Shown piece by piece: positions 9,803 to 18,452 of a stretch of DNA of 64,000 nt (positions are counted from its first letter, which is position 1; every line of letters starts with the position of its first letter). This DNA is from Komagataella phaffii GS115. Its lineage: Eukaryota; Ascomycota; Pichiomycetes; Pichiales; Pichiaceae. Location of the stretch: the NCBI RefSeq assembly GCF_000027005.1, contig NC_012963.1, positions 62,001 through 126,000 of the forward strand, in the 5' to 3' direction. The notes under the pieces were generated by a model that had not been told where the DNA came from, made no database searches, and saw only the letters and a program-made list of their open reading frames with translations. The position numbers were made by a program, and so were the translations under genes.

Positions 9803-11392
9803 ATGTCCGATCTTTCTAGAAACCAAGTAAAGGAACGTGCTAGGATAGAGCTTTCAAGGATACTGCCATTGGATGACGAAAGTTTAGATCAAGTCATTAC
9901 ATATGCTTTCACTTTACGAACAAAGGAAGAAATTGCTGAACATTTCCTGAATTTGCTAGGAGAAAGCCCAGATTCGTTCCAATTCATTTCCAACTTCCAA
10001 GAAATGTTATTTCCGAGCCCCAGGACTGGGAAGGCGATCCAAGAAGACTCTTCAATAGCAAGGCCTGACCCCAAGTTGTCATCTACATCGCCATCGCCAT
10101 CGCCATCGCCATCACCATCGCAGTCTAAACCATCAGTGCTCAGAAGTATAAAAATAACATCAGGCAAACCAAGCAAGATAAAGACTGTCAGAAAAGTTGT
10201 TACAAGACCCATATCAAGTTCAGGCTCAGCGTTATCCTCTGATTCATCTAATAATCCATTACGGACACAACTACAAGTACAAAATTCTTCTAATGATACT
10301 CAGAAAACAATGAAAAAAACGCTAAATAGTCTCAAAGACATCGACAGCGCAATAGCCGAATTGGAATTGAATGAGCCAGTCCCCCTAGATGGTGAGCCTC
10401 GGCCTGCCAAGCGATTCTGTGATTGTATGGCTCAAAGGCATCCTTTATTCGAAATGTTTCCCAACTGTCTTAACTGCGGGAAGATTATTTGCATAAAGGA
10501 GGGCCTTCAACCGTGTTCCTCATGCGGGAAAGAACTTCTCAGCAATGAAGAAAAGTCAAAAATTGAAGAGATACTAAACCAGGAGAAACTCAAACTGGAA
10601 GAGAAGGCAGGTATAGATTCTTCAAATGACAAAACCAAAGCCAAACAGAAGAAAAAACTGATCCTTTCTATGAACGAAAAGGGTAAAAACAACTTTTTGG
10701 AAAAGGAGATTTTTTTCAATGAAATTGACTCTCAGAAACAAAAACAACTTCAACAGGCAGTAGAAGCTCAAGAAGAGCAGAAGAAGTTAGACCAGCAGAA
10801 ATTTGAGTTGGAATACTATGCGAAAATCAAAGACAAATCTCCGGAATTGCTACAGGCCCAAGAACGTCTAGATCAATTGTTGAACTTTCAAGAAACTAGT
10901 GCTGAGAGGACTAAAATCATTGATCAGGCTTCTGACTTTGAGCTGCCTAATCAAAATTTTAACTTGTGGGCAAGCCCTGTAGAGAGAGCATTACAACTAA
11001 AGAAACAACAGAGGCAGCTTCGAAAACAAGAATCTTCAGAGAAAGCTAAAACTGGGCGTGCGAGCCATGCATTTAACATCTCTATTGCTGACGGCCAAGT
11101 GGTCATGAATCAAGAATCGATTATCGAAGACCCTACTGATGAAATAGATCAAGGCATAGAGGATTTAGAGGCTAGAGTTAAAAAAATGAAAAATGAACAG
11201 CTCTCCAGCAATATCGGTAAAGTTTGGAATCCTGAAGAATATAAACAAAAATGGAAAGCACCTGTCTATATGCACTCAGAAGATGACAACTCTTCAGAAA
11301 CTCAGCCAGAACCAACAGAGGAGTGGGAAAGAGTGCAGAATGGCTCTGTTGAAGAATCAGAGCAAGTTCTCTTGAGCCTTCCGATCATGTAG
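9803..11392 (+). CDS. RQT4: Ribosome-quality-control trigger complex subunit, TRIP4/ASC-1 homologue
   Basis: Cytosolic partner of the Slh1 helicase in the RQT complex, which splits collided ubiquitinated ribosomes. The N-terminal 60 residues form a CUE-like helical region (ELSRILPLDDESLDQVITYAF). Residues about 205-250 hold the TRIP4-type C2HC5 zinc finger (CDCMAQRHPLFEMFPNCLNCG, then CIKEGLQPCSSCG; quoted in parts), the family signature. The rest is Lys/Glu-rich coiled coil with a conserved FNLWASPVERALQLKKQQR block. The 529 aa length matches yeast Rqt4 (530). A Ser-Pro repeat encoded by CCATCG units lies at residues about 97-107. The ATG at 9803 follows an AAAC context. It faces the CCCH gene across a 160 bp divergent promoter. 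Confidence 0.88.
   Translation: MSDLSRNQVKERARIELSRILPLDDESLDQVITYAFTLRTKEEIAEHFLNLLGESPDSFQFISNFQEMLFPSPRTGKAIQEDSSIARPDPKLSSTSPSPSPSPSPSQSKPSVLRSIKITSGKPSKIKTVRKVVTRPISSSGSALSSDSSNNPLRTQLQVQNSSNDTQKTMKKTLNSLKDIDSAIAELELNEPVPLDGEPRPAKRFCDCMAQRHPLFEMFPNCLNCGKIICIKEGLQPCSSCGKELLSNEEKSKIEEILNQEKLKLEEKAGIDSSNDKTKAKQKKKLILSMNEKGKNNFLEKEIFFNEIDSQKQKQLQQAVEAQEEQKKLDQQKFELEYYAKIKDKSPELLQAQERLDQLLNFQETSAERTKIIDQASDFELPNQNFNLWASPVERALQLKKQQRQLRKQESSEKAKTGRASHAFNISIADGQVVMNQESIIEDPTDEIDQGIEDLEARVKKMKNEQLSSNIGKVWNPEEYKQKWKAPVYMHSEDDNSSETQPEPTEEWERVQNGSVEESEQVLLSLPIM
10087..10121 (+). repeat. CCATCG hexanucleotide tandem repeat in RQT4
   Basis: About five copies of the unit encode an alternating Ser-Pro stretch. 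It stays in frame whatever the copy number, so length variation between strains would be tolerated. Confidence 0.8.
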
Positions 11393-11491
11393 CTCGTTTA
11401 TTAGTAAATCTATAGAACCATGATAATGGATCCTGCACCTAATTTAATTAATTAGTTGTTGTTCATCTACTGATTCTGCTTTCATCTTGTT

Positions 11492-13627
11492 CTAGATAGC
11501 TGTTAATTTTGGTGATAATGAGGGATCTTGAACGAGAATATTGGCATTCCCTTGTACTTGTGCATGGGGTCTCAATGGGGTGCTGCTGTGAAATTGGTTT
11601 GTGCGTTCACTGTTCCAGGTATATTCCTGTTGTTCTTCCTCCACTGGTTTGATGTTAATAGGAGATCCAGTTAAGATATCATTGCCTTCTGGGTGTAACT
11701 TTTGAATTTCTGAGTCAGAAAGGGTACTTGTATTTTGATCATGTTGTAGCATATCGAAATCAACACAATTTTGTAGTAGTTTCATCATTGATAAACTGGA
11801 GTCACTTTGATACTTCGAGCTTCCAACGTAGTTTAAATACTCGTTGGTATTCCAGTCATCTTTGCTAATGCCAGTCATAATATCATCCTGTAACTGTGAT
11901 TTATACTTTCCATGTTGTGTTTGATAGTTGACCCCTTCTTCAATTGAGGATGGATTGAGATCTTTCTTGAATTCACTGAAATCAGTGAAGTCCCTTACGT
12001 CCTGAGGGTCAAACTCCACAAATAGATCTTCATTATCATCTTCACTCATCTGATCTTTGTCAGTTATTTGAGAGATATGATCAATCTGGTACTGATCCTC
12101 TTTGAATTTGCGTATGGATTGTTCATCCACATCATACACGGGATTCTCAATATTCTTGGGATTTACCATTTCATCCTGCCTTCGTTTCTTACTTTGAAGG
12201 TATGACGGTTTACTGTATTCCATATTCTCGTCGTTATTATTGTACAGCGGGGCAGTTTGGACATTGACAAAGCGATTTTCTCCATTAGTTGTTTTGGACC
12301 ACCCAGTGTTGTGAATCGAATGGTGATTTCTTGTAGCTAAAGGTGCATGTGACACAAATTCGTTGGAAGTTCTATCAGAAAAGTGATATTGAGGCACATG
12401 GTTTCGGAAGTAGCTCATTTGCTGCAAGTCAGTGGCTGAAGCCCTTTTCTCTGGGTCCCAAACAAGACACGCTTTGACAACCTTGAGCAGGTCAAGAAGG
12501 TCATTAGTAGGTAAGTCAGTCCTTGGAATCAGTTGATACATACTGATACCGGCTACCTCTGGTAAACTAAAGCCTAAATCACCTGCCAGAGATTGAGCTT
12601 TGGGCCAATATCCACCCAGTGGGACAGCTGAACTTGCAAACGAATCAGGCTCAAATTCTGCAGAGTAAGCATTAGAACTTGGCTCTGGAGAACCCAAGAC
12701 TTCCAATATTTTCCACAATTGATCCAATTCATTTGATCCGGGAAATAATGGTCGAAAACTGGTTACTTCGACGGCAACCGTAGCAAACGCCCACATGTCA
12801 ACAGGACAGGAGTAAAACTTTTGTCTAAGAAGTATTTCTGGAGAGCGGTACCATCTTGTGGATACATAGGCAGTGTACGGTTTTACGTTATCCACATGAC
12901 GCGCAAGGCCATAGTCAGCCAGTTTAATGATATAAGCATCCTTTCTTCTTGACGGAGGGATGCTCTCTTTGGAGCCATAATAGGCAGTGTTAGAAACAAC
13001 CAAGATGTTCTCCGGTTTGACATCTCTATGGAAGAAATTATGTTTGTGAATGTGACTGATACCCGCCAGGAGTTGCACTAAGATACTTCGAAGCGTGTTC
13101 GGGGAGAAAAGTGAGCTTTTTCTTGCTCTCATCAATTGGTACAAGTTTTGATCCATCGACTCCATGACGATTTGTAGTTGAAAAGTGGTTGAGTCAATCA
13201 ATAGGTCGTATATCTGAACTAAGTTTGGATGAGATGGTACCGATAGAATGAATCGAACCTCTTTAACCTTTGTGTAATCTCTTAGATGAGTCAGCCTCTT
13301 TGTCATTGTTTTTATGGCAACGACATGAAGACCTGAATACGACTTGTTACAAGGAACCGAGGGGTTAACATATCTAAGAGTATTCTTGTGGACTGGGTTT
13401 GTCAAGTCCAAAGCCAGCTTACTAACATATTCATCTTTGATCTTGGCTAGAACCACAGACCCGAAACTGCCACTTCCTAGGCTGCTGACCGTCTTGTAAC
13501 AATCTTGCAAGGACCTTAAAGGGATTTCCTTTGGGGGATCCTGTAGGTCAGAAGGCAGGGCGATCTCGGGACGGTTCTGCTTGGACTCTCTTCTCTTGGG
13601 CTTGATGTCGTGTTGTGATAACAGCAT
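11492..13627 (-). CDS. IME2: Meiosis-specific Ser/Thr kinase Ime2 (RCK/CDK-like)
   Basis: Kinase that drives early and middle meiosis in yeasts. The kinase domain covers about residues 40-405: glycine loop LGSGSFGSV, VAIKTM, catalytic HRDVKPEN (Asp202), an activation segment starting DYG rather than DFG, then YTAYVSTRWYRSPE, whose Thr-Ala-Tyr is the dual phosphorylation motif typical of the Ime2/RCK group, then VDMWAFATVAVE and FPGSNELDQLW. The C-terminal 300 residues are acidic and low complexity, as in other yeast Ime2 proteins. 711 aa against about 645 in S. cerevisiae. The ATG at 13627 is the first Met. Convergent with RQT4; a 1.2 kb upstream gap to the tRNA is generous for this window and may hold regulatory sites, though I find no convincing URS1. 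Confidence 0.87.
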   Translation of the reverse strand: MLLSQHDIKPKRRESKQNRPEIALPSDLQDPPKEIPLRSLQDCYKTVSSLGSGSFGSVVLAKIKDEYVSKLALDLTNPVHKNTLRYVNPSVPCNKSYSGLHVVAIKTMTKRLTHLRDYTKVKEVRFILSVPSHPNLVQIYDLLIDSTTFQLQIVMESMDQNLYQLMRARKSSLFSPNTLRSILVQLLAGISHIHKHNFFHRDVKPENILVVSNTAYYGSKESIPPSRRKDAYIIKLADYGLARHVDNVKPYTAYVSTRWYRSPEILLRQKFYSCPVDMWAFATVAVEVTSFRPLFPGSNELDQLWKILEVLGSPEPSSNAYSAEFEPDSFASSAVPLGGYWPKAQSLAGDLGFSLPEVAGISMYQLIPRTDLPTNDLLDLLKVVKACLVWDPEKRASATDLQQMSYFRNHVPQYHFSDRTSNEFVSHAPLATRNHHSIHNTGWSKTTNGENRFVNVQTAPLYNNNDENMEYSKPSYLQSKKRRQDEMVNPKNIENPVYDVDEQSIRKFKEDQYQIDHISQITDKDQMSEDDNEDLFVEFDPQDVRDFTDFSEFKKDLNPSSIEEGVNYQTQHGKYKSQLQDDIMTGISKDDWNTNEYLNYVGSSKYQSDSSLSMMKLLQNCVDFDMLQHDQNTSTLSDSEIQKLHPEGNDILTGSPINIKPVEEEQQEYTWNSERTNQFHSSTPLRPHAQVQGNANILVQDPSLSPKLTAI

Positions 13628-14848
13628 TGGGAGGTGAAAGCTGGATCTGGAACAAAGAGATACTTAAATACACCTTTTAGTCCCTTTGTGGCAAAAACAG
13701 AGTTAAAAGCAAACTCGATATGTTTTTTCGCCTGTTTGTGTTATACAACAAGCGCACCCGGATTTGATAGTGGAGCGTTGTTTAGTAATGATCTGCAAGT
13801 AGAAACAGGAGATGTTTTATATTGAATGCCAGACAAACAAAAAAGAGCTGTGCATACACTCCGGTTGTCCCTGCTTAAAGTTGGCTGCCGGGAATAATTA
13901 AGGCTACTCACAACCCCATGCTGCTTCCCTTGTTTCGACTTTAAGTATAGGGAGAGTTGTTTTATGAAGGAGAGTTGGTGTGCGACATGCATGGTGTCAT
14001 TTCTCAAGATAGCCCATGGGCATCAAATGGTGCATAATGCATGCAGTTTATGAATAGGTTAGAAAATCTGATGCATTGTTGCTATTTTTTCTCTGGCAAC
14101 TCTTCCCGCAAAGTTCCAGATCGGGAAAGTTTTCATATAATTGTCAGTTTCAGACTGAAAAAAAAAAAAAAAAGTGCAATAGGAGCAGTCGGTTTTGTAA
14201 TCTAAAGAACGAATTTTAAACATTCCATCTGCAAGCCGCCATAAGCCTTTGAAACCTTTTAATTCAAAGGCTGATCCATGTTGTGCAATTCTAGCCATAT
14301 GGCTTTTAGCAACCCTCGGAACTTGCCATTCTTATCTGATGATGTTTACTTTTTTGTAGATCTTTTCGTCAAAGCCGAGGATGAATAGAATGGGGGGAAA
14401 AGGCCGACAGAACAACATCCCGCATTTTTATTACGAACATGTAATGGTATCCATGGGTACCAGGTTTCTACTGGTGTAATGCATTCAATCAGTACACAAG
14501 TGCACACGCGCTAGAATTTATAAATGCAACGAATGACACGTATATTGTTCCGATGACTCAAGATGATAATAGGATACAGGACCTCCCACAGGGCTACAAA
14601 AGTAGCTCTTACTCTCGTCCCATGAAAAGAAACTAGAACTTGGTTCGTTTCAGGATGAAACTGTGCGTTCCGTCAAAATATCTGACACTTGAACTGAATG
14701 CTGGCGTAGTTGATTCCATTACTAGGTACTGCTTGCACTCAGTATATGGATTACTCCGGATAGTGCTTGGACTCACGCCTCCCTTCCACAAATCGTTGCT
14801 AAGGCGCTCCAACTGTATTCTAGGCCTTTCCACAATTTAAAAAAAGAC
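13628..14848. other. Long intergenic region between IME2 and tRNA-Asp
   Basis: 1.2 kb with no supportable gene; frames of 60-90 codons on both strands start at non-ATG codons or lack any family feature. It contains an A15 run at 14159-14173 and short palindromes (CCCATGGG near 14015, TGCATAATGCATGC near 14031). AGCCGCCA at 14234-14241 partly resembles a URS1 element but is 600 bp from IME2. Confidence 0.5.
14839..14845 (-). terminator. Pol III terminator of tRNA-Asp
   Basis: Seven A on the + strand, read as T7 a few bases past the tRNA 3' end on the minus strand, the usual RNA polymerase III stop. Confidence 0.85.
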
Positions 14849-14919
14849 CTCCGCGACGGGGAATTGAACCCCGGTCTACCGCGCGACAAGCGGTGGTTCT
14901 ACCACTAAACTATCACGGA
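14849..14919 (-). tRNA. tRNA-Asp (anticodon GTC), no intron
   Basis: Minus-strand cloverleaf of 71 nt. Acceptor TCCGTGA pairs with TCGCGGA (one G-U), discriminator G. D arm GTTT/GAAC; anticodon stem ACCGC/GCGGT around loop TTGTCGC, giving GTC; T arm CGGGG/CCCCG around TTCAATT. Internal A and B boxes are intact. CCA is not encoded, as expected for a eukaryotic nuclear gene. Confidence 0.97.
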
Positions 14920-15296
14920 TTTCGATGCTGCTTTCCCACTTCCTTACTTTACATTCTCTAGGCGTTTAGCCTGTAGAATAAAACCTTTTTTCAAGACTAC
15001 AATACTGCTGCTAGTAATACCGAATTATTACATGTTTTAACAACTTGAGAGCGGGTCGTATCCTGTCTTCCGATTGTACAATCTCATCTTATCAGCTCAT
15101 CTCATCTCTTCGCGCTCTGTTAGAAATTACATAATTAAATGGCTGAGAATTTCCGAATGGCATTCCAGTAAAAAGGAGAACTGTTACTTATTTCATTTCG
15201 ACCACTTCTTTCCATGAGTATCTGCTAATAAAGTCACCTATCAACCGTCACCAGCCAAATAAATTAGAGCACGCTTGATAATTCACGTCTGTACAA
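14920..15296. other. Intergenic region upstream of tRNA-Asp and PRM10-like A
   Basis: 377 bp; serves as 5' flank of both the tRNA (leftward) and the membrane protein gene (rightward). It contains CTCATC-type short repeats near 15083-15110. No LTR remnant with matching ends was found by eye. Confidence 0.4.
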
Positions 15297-18173
15297 ATGA
15301 GCTCTTTAAGAGATAGAGATTCCCCTCCAATAGAAACCATCCCCGGATCAAGATCTCCTTCCCGCTCCATATGCTACTCAGACATTAGCTCCTTGGCAGA
15401 CCGTTCTGTATCCAATCCCTCACCCGAGCCAGGTGCTCTGCCAAACCCCAAAGATATCTCATTTCAAACGACAATCAGAAATTCAGCTAGCAGAAATATT
15501 CCACCATCACATCAGAACTCAAGTTCACATTCTTTTCTCCGTAAATCGGTGTCACACTCAAGGTCCAATTCAAGTTCGAGGTCTAGATCACGGTCGAGGT
15601 CCCGGTCACATTCCAGGTCTCAGTCACATTCTAGGTCGAGGTATGGTTCCAAGTTAAACAGTCCAGGCATCCAGAACGACTTACCGTTAATGGAAGATGA
15701 GTCTGAAGATGAACCCGAAGATTTACCCCCATTGTTACCAGTATTTGACCATCTAAGGGGTCATGTTCAAGCTGGTGTAACCAGTCCTGATTCATCCCGA
15801 AGAAGACAAATCGAGGAGGATATAGATCAAGATGCGGATGAACTAAATGTTCAAGACGATTCAGTAGGTCTTTTCGACAGAGTTAGTCTTGACAGTACTA
15901 ACGATACCGTTGCTAATAGGCCAGTTTTATCTGAAAATAACACCAATACTAGCAGTATCTCATCAAACAGTAATACACCAACTCAGGGGGAGGCCAGTGA
16001 TATTGAGAATGTTCCACACATGGAAAATCAAAATGAAAATGAAAATGCAATTCAAAAAGAATGTACACACAGTACAACCAAAACTCAGCATGGCCGCAAT
16101 TTTTTATCTAGGTTTCTAAACCTCAAAGGAACTATGATTGGGCCCTCTATTAATACAGACAAACCTCCACCCAAAGATGAAGAAAGCCAAATGGGCCAAG
16201 ATATCCAACTATCGGATCTTGATGCTAACCAATTAAAACATGTTACAACATATCTTGTTGATAAACATTATGATCACAGCAAAAATCAGAATGAAAGCAA
16301 AAATCACGCCCTGGCCATCAACTCCTATTTAACTGAGGGTCTAAATGATCTCGATGAAATGGCAGGAGTACAGGTTGGCAAACCTAAAAACATCCACCAA
16401 GGTGTACTCTCCCATCTTCTCAAACTGTATGAGAATCCAATTAGTCAAACTAGCCATTCTCTATCAATAGATTCCGAAGACAGTGACGAGGAGCAAGAAA
16501 CTCGGGGAAGAGGTCGATCTAGAAAGAAAAGAAACCACTTGAAAATATCTTCTCCCTTGCGACACCACTCCAGCTCAAGATCAAAAAGCCGCATAATAGA
16601 AATGGGCAATCTACGTCATTCATCAGGAGAGGCATTTCCCAAACAGTTCAAATCTCATCTTAGAAGCCTCAGTGAACCAAGAATTCTAAAGTCAAAATAC
16701 GCAATTCCCAGCGTTTTATTTGGCAAGGAACACTCACGTTCAGCGTCAAAAGAAGCAAAAGATGAATTTAAAAAATTGCCAAAGTTCAGCTCAACAAGAC
16801 CCAAAGTTAAAAAGAAAGGTCCTTCACTTTTGAAGAAGAAGCAAGTAGAAACCCGAGCGCAGATTACTGTGCACATTGCTACTATTTTGCAACGACAAAG
16901 GTTTATACTTCTTCTATGTAAAGCATTCATGCTATATGGAGCTCCAACTCATAGACTGGAGGAGTTTATGACAGTGACTGCGAAAGTTCTGGAAACGGAC
17001 GCTCAGTTCCTCTATCTTCCAGGATGCATGACTGTAGCATTTGGAGACGTTCTTACTAGGACATCAGAGATGCAACTAGTTAGAAGTGTTCAGGGCTTGA
17101 ATTTAGGAAAACTGGATGAAGTCTATGAGGTCTACAAAAACGTGATTCATGATGTCACGAGCGTTCCAGAGGCTATATCAGCTATTGAGAAACTTCTAAA
17201 TGGGAAAGATTACTACTCTCGTCCAGTTGTCGTCTTGACTTATGCCTTGGCCTGTGCCATGGTCTGTCCCTTTGCCTTCAGGGGAAAAGGTTATGATATT
17301 CTCGTAAGTTTCGGCGTTGGAGGACTGGTTGCCATGCTTCAGTATTATGTTGTTCCATTATCGAACGTTTACTCTACAGTCTTTGAAGTCTCAGCGACCA
17401 TCGTGGTGAGCTTCGTTGCTCGAGCCTTAGGATCGATAAATGAGAATAAAGTCTGCTACTCTGCAGTGGTCCAGGGATCCATTGCCATGATCCTTCCTGG
17501 TTACACGATTCTTTGTGGTTCGTTGGAGCTTCAGTCGAAAAACATAGTATCGGGAGCCGTGAGAGTGTTCTATGCCATCATCTACTCACTATTTCTAGGT
17601 TTTGGCATCACATTAGGAGCTGCGCTCTATGGTTGGATCGATCACTCGGCCACCAATGTCACCAGATGCGCTACGAGCTTGTCTCCTTGGTACTTATTCA
17701 TATTTGTACCTGCCTTCGCAACTACCATGGCAATCTCCAATCAGGCCAAGTTTTCCCAACTTCCGGCCATGGCATTGATAGGATCTATTGGCTATGTTGC
17801 TACCTACTTTGCTGGACTTCGGTTCAAGAATGCTACTGAAATTGCTGCCTCGATTGGGTCTTTTGTTGTCGGTATTCTTGCCAATGTCTACTCTCGACTT
17901 GGCAGAGGTATGGCCGTCAGTGCGATGTTGCCAGGGATATTTCTGCAAGTTCCCGGGGGAATTGCGGCCCAAAGTTCTCTTATTTCAGGTATCGAGATAG
18001 CAAACGAACTGACCAATTCTTCTAACGCTCACACTAGCAGTTCTTACAGCATTGATACCTCGTTTGGGTTTGCCATGGTAAGGGTGGTGATTGGGATCAC
18101 TGTCGGTCTATTTGCAGCCATCATCGTGGTTTATCCTTTCGGAAAGAAAAACACGACTATTTTCTCACTTTGA
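15297..18173 (+). CDS. PRM10-type ThrE family membrane protein, copy A
   Basis: Multi-pass membrane protein of the pheromone-regulated membrane protein 10 group, related to the bacterial threonine exporter ThrE; the yeast substrate is unknown. The N-terminal 520 residues are hydrophilic and disordered, with an RS-dipeptide run (about 85-120), acidic stretches and a QGVLSHLLKLYENP motif near residue 370. The ThrE region (about 525-955) starts with ARAQITVHIATILQRQRF, then LCKAFMLYGAPTHRLEEF, and holds about ten hydrophobic segments, ending VYPFGKKNTTIFSL. At 958 aa it is much longer than S. cerevisiae Prm10 (383 aa), as is usual for other yeasts. It is followed on the same strand, 279 bp later, by a second copy. 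ATG 15297 is the first Met. Confidence 0.82.
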   Translation: MSSLRDRDSPPIETIPGSRSPSRSICYSDISSLADRSVSNPSPEPGALPNPKDISFQTTIRNSASRNIPPSHQNSSSHSFLRKSVSHSRSNSSSRSRSRSRSRSHSRSQSHSRSRYGSKLNSPGIQNDLPLMEDESEDEPEDLPPLLPVFDHLRGHVQAGVTSPDSSRRRQIEEDIDQDADELNVQDDSVGLFDRVSLDSTNDTVANRPVLSENNTNTSSISSNSNTPTQGEASDIENVPHMENQNENENAIQKECTHSTTKTQHGRNFLSRFLNLKGTMIGPSINTDKPPPKDEESQMGQDIQLSDLDANQLKHVTTYLVDKHYDHSKNQNESKNHALAINSYLTEGLNDLDEMAGVQVGKPKNIHQGVLSHLLKLYENPISQTSHSLSIDSEDSDEEQETRGRGRSRKKRNHLKISSPLRHHSSSRSKSRIIEMGNLRHSSGEAFPKQFKSHLRSLSEPRILKSKYAIPSVLFGKEHSRSASKEAKDEFKKLPKFSSTRPKVKKKGPSLLKKKQVETRAQITVHIATILQRQRFILLLCKAFMLYGAPTHRLEEFMTVTAKVLETDAQFLYLPGCMTVAFGDVLTRTSEMQLVRSVQGLNLGKLDEVYEVYKNVIHDVTSVPEAISAIEKLLNGKDYYSRPVVVLTYALACAMVCPFAFRGKGYDILVSFGVGGLVAMLQYYVVPLSNVYSTVFEVSATIVVSFVARALGSINENKVCYSAVVQGSIAMILPGYTILCGSLELQSKNIVSGAVRVFYAIIYSLFLGFGITLGAALYGWIDHSATNVTRCATSLSPWYLFIFVPAFATTMAISNQAKFSQLPAMALIGSIGYVATYFAGLRFKNATEIAASIGSFVVGILANVYSRLGRGMAVSAMLPGIFLQVPGGIAAQSSLISGIEIANELTNSSNAHTSSSYSIDTSFGFAMVRVVIGITVGLFAAIIVVYPFGKKNTTIFSL

Positions 18174-18452
18174 ACGACATAGGACATATATGCATCACTT
18201 GTATTAATGGATTTACGAATGAATTAGAACTAGCTAACTACAGAAAAAAATGAAATACAATCTAAATATAGGATCGACGCGTAAGGCGCACACACGTCTT
18301 ATCCGGAAAAATACAAAGCCTTATTACGTCATCAACCGCGATTCCTCCTTCGACCTTGATGCGCAGTTACCTCATAAGGTCGGTTTTTTCTTTTTCCACT
18401 TTGTTCAATAGATGAAACAGAGTCTACTACACCTGATAAACGCCAATATAAT

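Noticed and set aside
14234..14241. URS1-like AGCCGCCA upstream of IME2
   Set aside because: Only a partial match to TAGCCGCCGA and over 600 bp from the start codon; early meiotic URS1 sites are usually closer and complete.
14640..14840. 66-codon frames on both strands next to tRNA-Asp
   Set aside because: Near-perfect antisense mirror frames without ATG starts; chance open frames.
14920..15120. Possible LTR remnant beside tRNA-Asp (Ty elements often insert there)
   Set aside because: No matching TG...CA ends, no target-site duplication and no retroelement coding sequence could be found by eye.
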